Positions 29,004 through 39,487 of a stretch of 64,000 nucleotides of DNA are shown piece by piece. A program made the position numbers and the translations under genes. Below the pieces are notes generated by a model that saw only the letters and a list, made by a program, of their open reading frames with translations, searched no databases and had not been told where the DNA came from. Numbering within the stretch: the first letter of the stretch is position 1; each line of letters opens with the position of its first letter. Source of the stretch: Mycobacterium shinjukuense (GTDB taxonomy: Bacteria; Actinomycetota; Actinomycetes; Mycobacteriales; Mycobacteriaceae); NCBI RefSeq assembly GCF_010730055.1, contig NZ_AP022575.1, positions 2,852,001-2,916,000 on the forward strand, read 5' to 3'.

Positions 29004-30350
29004 ATGGCACAACTGACGGCGCTGGATGCGGGTTTTCTCACGTCCCGCGATCCGGAGCGGCACCCGAGCCTGGCGATCGGCGCAGTTGCCGTCGTCAACG
29101 GTGCCGCCCCCAGCTACGACCAGCTCAAAACGGTTCTCGCAGAACGGCTTAAGTCGATACCTCGATGTACCCAGGTGTTGGCGGCCGAGTGGATCGACTA
29201 TCCCGGATTCGACCTCACCCAGCACGTGCGACGGGTGGCGCTTCCCCGGCCTGGCGACGAAGCCGAGCTGTTCCGGGCCATCGCGCTGGCCCTCGAGCGT
29301 CCCCTCGACCCGGACCGCCCGCTGTGGGAGTGCTGGATCATCGAAGGCCTCGACGGCAACCGCTGGGCGATCTTGATAAAGATCCACCATTGCATGGCCG
29401 GCGCCATGTCGGCGGCCCACCTGCTGGCTAGGCTCTGCGACGATGCCAACAGTAGTGCCTTCGCTAACAATGTTGATATCAAACAGATTCCGCCGCATAG
29501 CGATGCGCGCGGCTGGGCCGATACCCTGTGGCGAACGTCCGTCAGCATCGCTGGCGCCGTCTGCACGGCTGCGGCACGCGCCGCCAGCTGGCCCGCGGTG
29601 ACGTCACCGGCCCGCCCGGTCACCACCAGGCGGCGGTACCAAACGGTGCGCGTTCCCCGCGCCGCCGTCGACGCCGTGTGCCACAAGTTTGGGGTGACCG
29701 CCAACGACGTCGCGCTCGCGGCCATCACCGAGGGCTTCCGAACGGTCCTGCTGCACCGCGGCCAACAACCCCGCGCCGACTCACTGCGTACCCTAGAGAA
29801 ATCCGATGGCAGCTCGGCCATGCTGCCCTATCTCCCCGTCGACACCGACGACCCGGTGCAGCGACTGCGCACCGTGCACAACCGGTTGAACCAGACCCAG
29901 CACAACGGTAGCCGCACCGGCAGCCTCTCGGACTATACGCCTTTCATGTTGTGCGCCAAGATGATTCACGCGCTAGCTCGGTTACCGCAACAAGGCATCA
30001 TCACCCTGGCGACCAGTGCGCCCGGGCCACGCCACCAGTTACGGCTGATGGGCCAGAAGGTGGACCAGGTGCTGCCCATCCCGCCCACCGCGCTGCAGCT
30101 GAGCACCGGGGTCGCGGTCCTCAGCTACGGCGATGAGCTGGTGTTCGGCATCACCGCTGACTATGACGCCGCGTCCGAAATGCAGCAGCTGGTCAACGGT
30201 ATCGAACTGGGTGTGGCACGTCTGGTAGCGCTCAGCCACGACTCCGTGCTGCTGTTCACCAAGGATCGCCGCAAGCGTTCATCCCGCGCACTCCCCAGCG
30301 CCGCGCGGCGGGGGCGGCCCTCTGTGCCGACCGCCCGAGCACGTCACTGA
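29004..30350 (+). CDS. WS/DGAT-family acyltransferase-like protein (Rv3371-like)
   Basis: 448 residues, wax-ester synthase/diacylglycerol acyltransferase family. It begins MAQLTALDAGFLTSRDPERH, has the conserved PLDPDRPLWECWIIEGL segment, and the later FGVTANDVALAAITEGFR block of the C-terminal half. The family's catalytic HHxxxDG reads HHCMAGA at 128-134, so the two His remain but Asp-Gly is replaced by Gly-Ala. The same degenerate motif occurs in Rv3371 as I remember it, and that protein has been annotated as a triacylglycerol synthase. Whether it acylates diacylglycerol is uncertain. It starts at ATG and is followed about 40 bp later by otsB2. Confidence 0.9.
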   Translation: MAQLTALDAGFLTSRDPERHPSLAIGAVAVVNGAAPSYDQLKTVLAERLKSIPRCTQVLAAEWIDYPGFDLTQHVRRVALPRPGDEAELFRAIALALERPLDPDRPLWECWIIEGLDGNRWAILIKIHHCMAGAMSAAHLLARLCDDANSSAFANNVDIKQIPPHSDARGWADTLWRTSVSIAGAVCTAAARAASWPAVTSPARPVTTRRRYQTVRVPRAAVDAVCHKFGVTANDVALAAITEGFRTVLLHRGQQPRADSLRTLEKSDGSSAMLPYLPVDTDDPVQRLRTVHNRLNQTQHNGSRTGSLSDYTPFMLCAKMIHALARLPQQGIITLATSAPGPRHQLRLMGQKVDQVLPIPPTALQLSTGVAVLSYGDELVFGITADYDAASEMQQLVNGIELGVARLVALSHDSVLLFTKDRRKRSSRALPSAARRGRPSVPTARARH

Positions 30351-30392
30351 CGCCATCTGCGTCGGCGTTGACCCCCGTGAGAAGGTGGGGCC

Positions 30393-31535
30393 GTGCGCAA
30401 GTTGGGGCCGGTCACCATCGACCCGCGCCGCCATGACGCGGTGCTGTTCGACGCCGCGTTGGACGCCACCGAGGCGCTGACTCGGCGCCTGCACGAGGCC
30501 GGCGTCGGCACCGACGTCTTTTCGCGGCACGTCCCGATCGCGGCGGCCGCCCGGCCGGGCCGCTGCGCCGTCGTCACGGCTCATGCGGCCGCCGTCACCG
30601 CCGCCCGCGGCGGCGGGTTCGCGCTGGTCATCGGGGTCGACCGGACGGGACACCGGGACGCCCTGCGACGTTGCGGCGCCGACGCGGTGGTGGCGGACCT
30701 GAGCGACGTCGGCGTACGCACCGGGGACCGGCGGATGTCTGCGCTTCCCGACGCGTCGGCTGCCCTGGACGTGGCGGACTGGCTCACCGCCCGCCGGCCC
30801 GCGGTGTTCTTCGACTTCGACGGCACGCTGTCGGACATCGTGGACGATCCCGACGCGGCCAGGCCCGCGCCCGGGGCCGTCGAGGCACTCCACCAGTTGG
30901 CCGCGCGGTGCCCGGTCGCCATCCTCAGCGGCCGCGACCTCGCCGACGTGTCCGCGCGCGTGGGGCTCCCCGGGATCTGGTACGCCGGCAGCCATGGTTT
31001 CGAGTTGACCGCACCCGACGGAACGCACCACCACAACGACGCCGCGGCGGCGGCCATACCGGTGCTGGCGGGAGCGGCGGCCGAGCTCCGCGACCAACTT
31101 GGACCCATCCCCGGTGTTGCGGTGGAGCACAAGCGGTTTGGCGTCGCCGTGCACTACCGCAACGCGGCGCGTGACCGGGTCGGCGAGGTGACCGCCGCGG
31201 TGCGCACCGCGGGCCAGCGTCATGGGCTGCGGGTGACGACCGGGCGCGAGGTCATTGAGCTGCGCCCGGATGTCGACTGGGACAAGGGGAAGACGCTGCG
31301 CTGGGTGATCGATCACCTGCACCGGGCGGGGTCGGGTCCGCTGGTTGCGATCTATGTCGGAGACGACATCACCGACGAGGACGCGTTCGACGTGGTCTGC
31401 CCCGATGGTGTTCCCATCGTGGTGCGCCACACCGAGGACGGTGACCGCGCCACCGCCGCGCTGTTCGCGCTGGACGGTCCGGCACGGGTCGTCGAGTTCA
31501 CCGCCCGGTTGGCGCGCCGGCTCAGCGGCACCTAA
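30393..31535 (+). CDS. otsB2: Trehalose-6-phosphate phosphatase
   Basis: 380 residues starting GTG (RKLGPVTIDPRRHDAVLF). The first third is a second, degenerate HAD-like domain, as in mycobacterial OtsB2. The catalytic HAD domain has FFDFDGTLSD with nucleophile Asp141 and acid Asp143, then ILSGRDLADV, WYAGSHGFELTAPDG (cap) and YVGDDITDEDAF (metal-binding DD). It dephosphorylates trehalose-6-phosphate made by OtsA, the last step of the main mycobacterial trehalose route; OtsB2 is essential in M. tuberculosis. A TRIT terminator begins six bases after the stop. Confidence 0.96.
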   Translation: MRKLGPVTIDPRRHDAVLFDAALDATEALTRRLHEAGVGTDVFSRHVPIAAAARPGRCAVVTAHAAAVTAARGGGFALVIGVDRTGHRDALRRCGADAVVADLSDVGVRTGDRRMSALPDASAALDVADWLTARRPAVFFDFDGTLSDIVDDPDAARPAPGAVEALHQLAARCPVAILSGRDLADVSARVGLPGIWYAGSHGFELTAPDGTHHHNDAAAAAIPVLAGAAAELRDQLGPIPGVAVEHKRFGVAVHYRNAARDRVGEVTAAVRTAGQRHGLRVTTGREVIELRPDVDWDKGKTLRWVIDHLHRAGSGPLVAIYVGDDITDEDAFDVVCPDGVPIVVRHTEDGDRATAALFALDGPARVVEFTARLARRLSGT

Positions 31536-31540
31536 GGCCC

Positions 31541-31600
31541 GCGAGCAGACGCAAAAGCCCCCAAATCCGGTCGGATTTGGGGGCTTTTGCGTCTGCTCGC
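31541..31600. terminator. TRIT-type bidirectional terminator, copy 2
   Basis: 28-bp perfect inverted arms with a four-base GGTC loop. Arms start GCGAGCAGACGCAAAAGCCC. It sits between convergent otsB2 and vapC. The inner arm (AAATCC/GGATTT) differs from copy 1 but stays complementary. Confidence 0.85.
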
Positions 31601-31604
31601 CGGG

Positions 31605-31997
31605 TTACGACGGGGCGATCACGGTCATGCCGAGCGTCTTGGCGGCGTCGCGCATCCGGTCGTCGTAGGTGCACAACCGGCCCAGATCGACGCCGAGCCG
31701 CTGCGCCGTCGCCAAGTGGATGGCATCGAGCGTGCGCAGCTCGAATGGCAGCAGCCCACCAGCGAGATCGAGGACGCGCTTGTCGACGCGCAGCAGATCG
31801 AGATGAGCCAGCGCCCGGCGGCCGGCTCTCCGCGCTGATTCACCCTTGTCAAGCAGGGCCCGCATGACCTCCGCGCGCGCAAAGGCACTCGACACCCGCG
31901 GGTGGCGGGTGCGAAGGTAGCGGCGCAGCGCGTCCGACTCCGGCTCACGAACCGCGAGCTTGACGATGGCGGACGAGTCAAGATAGATGGCCGCCAT
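31605..31997 (-). CDS. vapC46: VapC46-like PIN-domain toxin
   Basis: 130 residues, PIN-domain ribonuclease. The four acidic positions are visible: Asp7 (IYLDSSAIVK), Glu43 (RAEVMRALL), Asp91 (LDAIHLATA) and Asp112/113 (TYDDRM). VapC toxins cleave RNA and are neutralised by the cognate VapB. The ATG at 31997 shares its A with the TGA of vapB, so the pair is translationally coupled; a TTG one codon upstream also exists. In M. tuberculosis VapC46 is Rv3384c; here it follows otsB2 directly rather than eleven genes later. Confidence 0.93.
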   Translation of the reverse strand: MAAIYLDSSAIVKLAVREPESDALRRYLRTRHPRVSSAFARAEVMRALLDKGESARRAGRRALAHLDLLRVDKRVLDLAGGLLPFELRTLDAIHLATAQRLGVDLGRLCTYDDRMRDAAKTLGMTVIAPS

Positions 31998-32272
31998 CAA
32001 CGCTCGTGCTCACGCAGGCGCGCAAGCGTCACCGACGGCAGCTCGACGCCCGCGTCGAGGTCGAGCGGTTCGGGCAGATCAGCGGCGTCGAGCGTGGCAC
32101 GCTCGATCTCGCCGCTTGCCAGCAGCTGCTCATATGGACCGCCCTGCGGCAGCGGCGAGAGCAGGGCGACGGGCCGGCCGCGGTCGGTGATCTCGATCGT
32201 CTCGCCGGCCTCGACACGGCGCAGCAGCTCGCTGGCCCGCTGCCGCAGCTCACGCACACCCACCGAAGTCAT
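31997..32272 (-). CDS. vapB46: VapB46-like antitoxin
   Basis: 91 residues of Phd/YefM type. The N-terminal DNA-binding half is VGVRELRQRASELLRRVEAG then IEITDRGRPVALLSPL. The C-terminal half, ending RLREHER, would wrap around the toxin. ATG at 32272 is immediately preceded by a palindrome that is a likely autoregulatory operator. Shorter than the annotated Rv3385c (about 102 residues), probably because of a different start choice there. Confidence 0.92.
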   Translation of the reverse strand: MTSVGVRELRQRASELLRRVEAGETIEITDRGRPVALLSPLPQGGPYEQLLASGEIERATLDAADLPEPLDLDAGVELPSVTLARLREHER

Positions 32273-32291
32273 TGTGCTAACTGTAGCACAA
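32272..32291. promoter_or_regulatory. Probable VapB operator
   Basis: TTGTGCTA-ACTG-TAGCACAA is a perfect 8-bp inverted repeat with a 4-bp spacer touching the vapB start codon. Type II antitoxins usually bind such palindromes at their own promoter; binding here is inferred. Confidence 0.6.
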
Positions 32292-32452
32292 GAGGCCGCC
32301 TCCTGGCCCGGCGTCCGACTTGTGCAGGCTTTAAGTAACGTCCGTGTTAATTAGTGGCCGCCGCTTGGGGTCCACCGGGGCCCCCGCGGCGAAACACCAG
32401 ACGTGATGCCGTGATCGGCGATACGCTTCGCCCCATTGATGGGAGGACAGCC

Positions 32453-34628
<2,176 letters not shown>

Positions 34629-34634
34629 GGCCCG

Positions 34635-34692
34635 CGAGCAGACGCGAAAGCCCCCGAAAATGCCCATTTTCGGGGGCTTTCGCGTCTGCTCG
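34635..34692. terminator. TRIT-type bidirectional terminator, copy 3
   Basis: 28-bp perfect arms around a two-base centre. Arms start CGAGCAGACGCGAAAGCCCC. It lies between the convergent PE_PGRS52-like gene and htdY. Confidence 0.85.
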
Positions 34693-34698
34693 GCGGGG

Positions 34699-35571
34699 CT
34701 AACCCGCCACGTACTCCACCGCGCCGTCGTCGAGCACCACCCGCGCCTCGGCGCCGTCGAAACCGGCGACCTCGGTGCGAAACACCGCCTTGCCCGGCTC
34801 GGTGCGCCAGATCACCGTCGACAGCGTCTCACCGGGAAACACCGGCTTGGTGAACCGCGCGGCGATCGAGGTGATGTTGGCCGCCACGCCGCCGCCGAGC
34901 TCGGCGACCAGCGCGCGGCCCGTGAAGCCGTAGGTGCACAGCCCGTGCAGGATCGGCTTGGGAAACCCGGCCAGCTGGGTGGCGAACCAGGGGTCGCTGT
35001 GCAGCGGGTTGCGGTCGCCGGACAGCCGGTAGATCAGCGCCTGGTCCTCGCGGGTGGGCAGGTCGATGCGGGCGTCCGGCTCGCGGTCGGGAAATTCCGG
35101 CGCGGCCGGCCGCTCCCCCTTCACGCCCCCGAAGCCGCCCGCACCCCGGATGACCAGCGTGGTCAGCGTCTCGGCGATCAGCGCGCCCGAGTCCGGGTCG
35201 CAACCGCGGGCGCGCAGCACGACGATCGCGTTCTTGCCCTCGCCCTTGTCCTGGATGTCGGCGACCTCGCAGACCACCGACAGCTTTCCCGCCGCCGGCA
35301 GCGGTGCATGCAGCCGCACGGCCTGCGAGCCGTGCAGCAGCCTGGCCCAGTTGAACTTGCCGACCTTGCCGGCCGCGCCGAACGCCGGGCAGCAGATCAC
35401 CGCGAACGTCGGCAACACCTGCTGGGTGATGCCGTGGCTGTTCTCGGTGGTCAGGGACAGGTCTTCGGTCCCGGCGCCCACCCCGATCGCGTAGAGCAGC
35501 GTGTCCCGGTCGGTCCACTCGAACAACACCGGCTCGGTCGTCGCGCCGACGGCGTTGGGATCAATCGCCAT
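34699..35571 (-). CDS. htdY: (3R)-hydroxyacyl thioester dehydratase HtdY-like
   Basis: 290 residues, double-hotdog hydratase-2/MaoC-type enzyme. The N-terminal hotdog lacks catalytic residues. The C-terminal hotdog has the hydratase-2 motif YRLSGDRNPLHSDP with catalytic Asp186 and His191, followed by ILHGLCTYGF. HtdY (Rv3389c, same length) dehydrates (3R)-hydroxyacyl thioesters in lipid metabolism. It lies back to back with lpqD, with about 70 bp between starts. Confidence 0.94.
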   Translation of the reverse strand: MAIDPNAVGATTEPVLFEWTDRDTLLYAIGVGAGTEDLSLTTENSHGITQQVLPTFAVICCPAFGAAGKVGKFNWARLLHGSQAVRLHAPLPAAGKLSVVCEVADIQDKGEGKNAIVVLRARGCDPDSGALIAETLTTLVIRGAGGFGGVKGERPAAPEFPDREPDARIDLPTREDQALIYRLSGDRNPLHSDPWFATQLAGFPKPILHGLCTYGFTGRALVAELGGGVAANITSIAARFTKPVFPGETLSTVIWRTEPGKAVFRTEVAGFDGAEARVVLDDGAVEYVAG

Positions 35572-35644
35572 GCCAGTCTCCTCCCGGTTGGAAAATCATC
35601 GCAAACCCTTCCCCCCGACGGTGTCGGCAGGGCAGGCTATCGCC

Positions 35645-36358
35645 ATGGCGAAGCGCACCCCGATCCGGAAGGCCTGCAAAGTCGTAGCCGTGCTCGCCGC
35701 GGCGGTGGTCGTCGGCGCCTGCGGCGGCGGCGGCCCGCAGGCACGCAGCATCACCGTGACCTTCATCCGCAACGCGCAATCCCAGGCCAACGCCGACGGG
35801 ATCATCGACACCGGCGCCCCGGGGCCCGGCCTGTCCGCCGAGGGCAAATCGCAGGCTCAGCAGTTGGCCAACCAGGTCGCGCGCAACCAGTTCGACAGCA
35901 TCTACGCCTCCCCCATGGCCGACGCCCAGCAGACCGCCGCGCCGCTGGCCAGCGAACTCAGTCGGCAAGTCGAGATCCTTCCCGGCCTGCAGCCCATCGG
36001 GGCCGGCTGGTACAATGGCAAACCCGAATCGATGGCCAACTCGACGTATCTGGTGGCGCCGGCGCAGTGGGTCAACGGCGATGTCGACACCAGCATCCCG
36101 GGCTCGCTCAGCGGCAGCGATTTCAACTCCCAGTTCGCCGGCGCGGTTCGCAAGATCTACGACAGCGGCCACAACAAACCGGTGGCGATCTCCCAGGGCG
36201 CGGCGATCATGGTGTGGACGCTGATGAACGTCAAGAACCCCAAGATCAGCCTGTTCAACAGCCACCCTCTGCCGAATGCCGGGCGGGTGGTCATCACCGG
36301 CAACCCGGACACCGGCTGGACGCTGGTGGAGTGGGACGGAGTCCGCGACTTCAGCTGA
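35645..36358 (+). CDS. lpqD: Lipoprotein LpqD, histidine-phosphatase fold with lost catalytic His
   Basis: 237 residues. The signal peptide (MAKRTPIRKACKVVAVLAAA) ends in lipobox VGAC with Cys26 as the lipidation site. The mature part is a phosphoglycerate-mutase/histidine-phosphatase superfamily fold: TFIRNAQSQANADG, GLSAEGKSQAQQLA, IYASPMADAQQTA. The family's RHG motif reads Arg42-Asn43-Ala44, so the phosphate-accepting His is replaced by Asn, and phosphatase activity by the standard mechanism is unlikely. The same substitution is in my recollection of Rv3390. ATG at 35645 places the signal peptide correctly. Probably a cell-envelope binding protein; function unknown. Confidence 0.9.
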   Translation: MAKRTPIRKACKVVAVLAAAVVVGACGGGGPQARSITVTFIRNAQSQANADGIIDTGAPGPGLSAEGKSQAQQLANQVARNQFDSIYASPMADAQQTAAPLASELSRQVEILPGLQPIGAGWYNGKPESMANSTYLVAPAQWVNGDVDTSIPGSLSGSDFNSQFAGAVRKIYDSGHNKPVAISQGAAIMVWTLMNVKNPKISLFNSHPLPNAGRVVITGNPDTGWTLVEWDGVRDFS

Positions 36359-36406
36359 CCGACCCCACGGTTGACGCCGGCGGCCGGATGCCGCCACCAT
36401 GACCCC

Positions 36407-38332
36407 ATGCGGTATGTCGTTACCGGCGGTACCGGGTTTATCGGGCGCCACGTGGTATCCCGCCTGCTGGACGGCCGGCCCGACGCGCAACTGTGGGTGC
36501 TGGTCCGCCGCTCGTCGCTGGCCCGCTTCGAGCGCCTCGCCGGCCGGTGGGGCGAGCGGGCACGACCGCTGGTCGGTGACCTCACGCGGCTCCGATTGGC
36601 CGAGGAGACCATCGCCGAGCTGGGCGACATCGACCATCTGGTGCACTGCGCGGCGGTCGGCACCCGCGCCGCCGTCGAGCTGGCCCAGCGGCTGGGCGCC
36701 ACGCTGCACCACGTGTCGTCGATCGCGGTGGCCGGAGACTTCACCGGCGAGTACACCGAGGCCGACTTCGACGTCGGCCAGCGCCTGCCGACCCCGTATC
36801 ACCGCACGGCGTTTGACGCCGAGTCGCTGGTGCGTTCGGCGCCCGGGCTGCGGTACCGCATCTACCGCCCGGCGGTGGTGGTGGGTGATTCGCGTACCGG
36901 CGAGATGGACCGGGTCGACGGGCCGTACCACGTCTTCGGGGTGTTGGCCAAGCTGGCGGCGTTGCCGTCGTTCACCCCGATGCTGCTGCCCGACACCGGG
37001 CGCATCAACATCGTCCCGGTCGACTACGTCGCCGACGCCCTGGTGGCGCTCATGCACGCCGCGGGCCGGGATGGGCAGACGTTTCACCTGACCGCGCCGA
37101 CAGCCATCGGACTGCGCGGCATCTACCGCGGGATCGCCGGCGCGGCCGGACTGCCCCCGCTGCTCGGGCCGCTGCCCGGCTCTGTGGCCGCACCGGTGCT
37201 CAACGCCCGTGGCCGCGCCAAGGTGCTGCGCGACATGGCGGCCACCCAACTGGGAATTCCCGCCGAGATTTTCGACGTCGTCGACTCCGCCACCACGTTC
37301 ACGTCGGACGCAACCCGGGAGGCGTTGCGCGGCACCGGCATTCACGTGCCCGAGTTCGCCACGTACGCACCCCAGCTGTGGCGGTACTGGGCCGAGCATC
37401 TCGACCCCGACCGCGCCCGTCGCAACCATCCGCTGGTGGGCCGGCACGTCATCATCACCGGCGCCTCCAGCGGCATCGGCCGGGCGGCCGCGATCGCCGT
37501 GGCCAAACGGGGCGCGACGGTGTTCGCGCTGGCCCGCAACGGCGACGCGCTGGATGGGCTGGTCGCCGAGATCCGCGCCGGCGGCGGCCAGGCGTACGCG
37601 TTCACCTGCGACGTCACCGATTCCGCGTCGGTGGAGCACACCGTCAAGGACATCCTGGGCCGGTTCGACCATGTCGACTATCTGGTGAACAACGCGGGCC
37701 GGTCGATCCGGCGGTCGGTGGTCAACGCCACCGACCGGTTGCACGACTACGAACGGGTGATGGCGGTCAACTACTTCGGCGCGGTGCGGATGGTGCTGGC
37801 GCTGCTGCCGCACTGGCGCGAGCGCCGGTTCGGCCACGTCGTCAACGTCTCCAGCGCCGGCGTGCAGGCCCGCAACCCCCGATACAGCTCGTATCTGCCC
37901 ACCAAGGCGGCCTTGGACGCATTCGCCGACGTGGTAGCCTCCGAGACGCTGTCCGACCACATCACGTTCACCAACATCCACATGCCGCTGGTGGCCACCC
38001 CGATGATCGCCCCGTCCCGACGGCTCAACCCGGTGCGCGCGATCAGCGCCGAACACGCGGCGGCCATGGTTGTGCGAGGGCTGGTCGAAAAGCCGGCGCG
38101 CATCGACACCCCGCTGGGCACGCTGGCCGAGGTCGGCAACTACGTCGCGCCGCGGCTGGCCCGCCGTGTCCTGCATCAGCTGTATCTAGGCTATCCTGAT
38201 TCGCCTGCAGCACAGGGAATTTCACCACCGGACGGCGACCGCACCGCCCGTCGACCCAACCGCCCGGCCCGCATGGGGATCCCCCGACCGGTCAGACGCT
38301 GGGGACGGCTGGTGCCCGGCGTGCATTGGTAA
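36407..38332 (+). CDS. acrA1: Two-domain fatty acyl-CoA reductase AcrA1-like
   Basis: 641 residues. The N-terminal Rossmann domain of NAD-dependent epimerase/fatty acyl reductase type opens MRYVVTGGTGFIGRHV, with YRPAVVVGDSRTGEMD at about 155. The C-terminal SDR domain has TGASSGIGRAAAIAV near 350, NNAGRSIRR, and catalytic YLPTK near 496-500. AcrA1-type enzymes reduce acyl-CoA to aldehyde/alcohol. ATG at 36407 is chosen as the codon just before the nucleotide-binding strand; an upstream ATG would add 12 residues. The cmaA1 mycolate cyclopropane synthase gene that follows in M. tuberculosis is not present here. Confidence 0.9.
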   Translation: MRYVVTGGTGFIGRHVVSRLLDGRPDAQLWVLVRRSSLARFERLAGRWGERARPLVGDLTRLRLAEETIAELGDIDHLVHCAAVGTRAAVELAQRLGATLHHVSSIAVAGDFTGEYTEADFDVGQRLPTPYHRTAFDAESLVRSAPGLRYRIYRPAVVVGDSRTGEMDRVDGPYHVFGVLAKLAALPSFTPMLLPDTGRINIVPVDYVADALVALMHAAGRDGQTFHLTAPTAIGLRGIYRGIAGAAGLPPLLGPLPGSVAAPVLNARGRAKVLRDMAATQLGIPAEIFDVVDSATTFTSDATREALRGTGIHVPEFATYAPQLWRYWAEHLDPDRARRNHPLVGRHVIITGASSGIGRAAAIAVAKRGATVFALARNGDALDGLVAEIRAGGGQAYAFTCDVTDSASVEHTVKDILGRFDHVDYLVNNAGRSIRRSVVNATDRLHDYERVMAVNYFGAVRMVLALLPHWRERRFGHVVNVSSAGVQARNPRYSSYLPTKAALDAFADVVASETLSDHITFTNIHMPLVATPMIAPSRRLNPVRAISAEHAAAMVVRGLVEKPARIDTPLGTLAEVGNYVAPRLARRVLHQLYLGYPDSPAAQGISPPDGDRTARRPNRPARMGIPRPVRRWGRLVPGVHW

Positions 38333-38432
38333 CCACGTCTGGCAGGTCCTGGTCCTTGGGCAGGCCAGGTTCGTGGATCTCTCCTTCGGGTGCGGGCCGG
38401 CGATGGTGTGCGGCAGGCGTATCGTGATCGCG

Positions 38433-39433
38433 GTGCCCCCGGTTTTCGTCGACGTTGACACCGGCATCGACGACGCCCTGGCGCTGATCTATCTGCTGGC
38501 CAGTGACGCCGATCTGGTCGGCATCGCCTGCACCGGCGGGAACATCGAAGTGGATCAGGTGTGCGCCAACAACCTCGGTGTGCTCGAATTGTGTTGCGCC
38601 GCAGATATACCCGTGTCCAAAGGTGCCGACGAGCCGCTGAGCGGTCGGTGGCCCGATCACCCAAAGTTTCACGGCCCCAAGGGTTTAGGTTACGCCGAGC
38701 TGCCGCCCACCGGTCGCCGGTTGACCGGCCACGACGCCACGGCGGCCTGGGTGCAGGCGGCGCACCGCCACGCCGGGGAGCTGGTCGGCCTGGTCACCGG
38801 CCCGCTGACCAACCTGGCGCTGGCGCTGCGCGCCGAACCCGAGCTGCCGAGGCTGCTGCGCCGGCTGGTGATCATGGGCGGGGTGTTCGCCGGCCAGGAT
38901 CGGGGTGCCGAGTGGAATATCCGGGTGGACCCCGAGGCGGCCGGCGAAGTACTTGCCGGCTGGGCGGGGCGACACCAACTTCCGATCGTGTGCGGCTTGG
39001 ATCTGACCCGGCGTGTCGCGATGACACCGGACCCCCGACAAGGCGAATGCGGGTGACAAGATCGACGGGGTTGGATCTGACCCGGCGTGTCGCGATGACA
39101 CCGGACCTGCTGGCCAGGCTGGCGTCCGTGTCGGGCCCGTCTCCGCTGATGCGGGTGATCGAGGACGCGCTGCGGTTCTACTTCGAGTCCCACGAAGAGC
39201 GCGGACACGGATATCTGGCGTATCTGCACGACCCGCTGGCCGCCGCGGTGGCGCTGGACCCGCGGCTGGTGACGACCCGGGCCGTGACGGTGGATGTCGC
39301 GCTGACGGGTGCAACGGTGGCCGATTGGTCAGGAGCCCGACAACCCAACGCGCAGCTAGGCATTGGTGTCGACCCGGCGGTGTTCTTCGACCGGTTCATC
39401 GAACGGGTCGGACGATTCTCACGCCGAACGTGA
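38433..39433 (+). pseudogene. iunH: Nucleoside hydrolase iunH, broken by a 74-bp duplication
   Basis: From GTG 38433 the frame encodes the N-terminal two thirds of an inosine/uridine-preferring nucleoside hydrolase: Ca-binding VDVDTGIDDALAL, then GLVTGPLTNLAL and LVIMGGVFAG. At residue 189 it reaches LDLTRRVAMTPD and then, instead of continuing, enters PRQGECG and stops at 39056. Starting 74 bases later the same 37-bp coding segment recurs and the gene continues in another frame: LTRRVAMTPDLLARLASV, then RFYFESHEERGHGYLAYLHD and the C-terminal FFDRFIERVGRF to the stop at 39433. Removing 74 bases would restore one uninterrupted protein of about 308 residues, the usual length. The first product lacks the C-terminal third and is probably inactive. 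Confidence 0.85.
38997..39107 (+). repeat. 37-bp direct repeat causing the iunH frameshift
   Basis: An identical 37-bp segment beginning TTGGATCTGACCCGGCGTGT occurs at 38997-39033 and 39071-39107, separated by 37 bp of unrelated sequence. The offset of 74 is not a multiple of three. One copy is native iunH coding sequence. Confidence 0.95.
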
Positions 39434-39487
39434 ACTGGTGGCGCGATTTTCCCGAAATTCTCGCCCTGACGTCACGCTCGGCGGAAG

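Noticed and set aside
28851..29498. N-terminal extension of dnaE2 to 29498
   Set aside because: It would translate the SOS box and antisense of the WS/DGAT gene. Family similarity starts at GTG 28850.
35561..38176. 871-residue minus-strand frame opposite lpqD and acrA1
   Set aside because: Antisense shadow of two well-recognised genes; composition is His/Gly/Arg-rich and no domain is seen.
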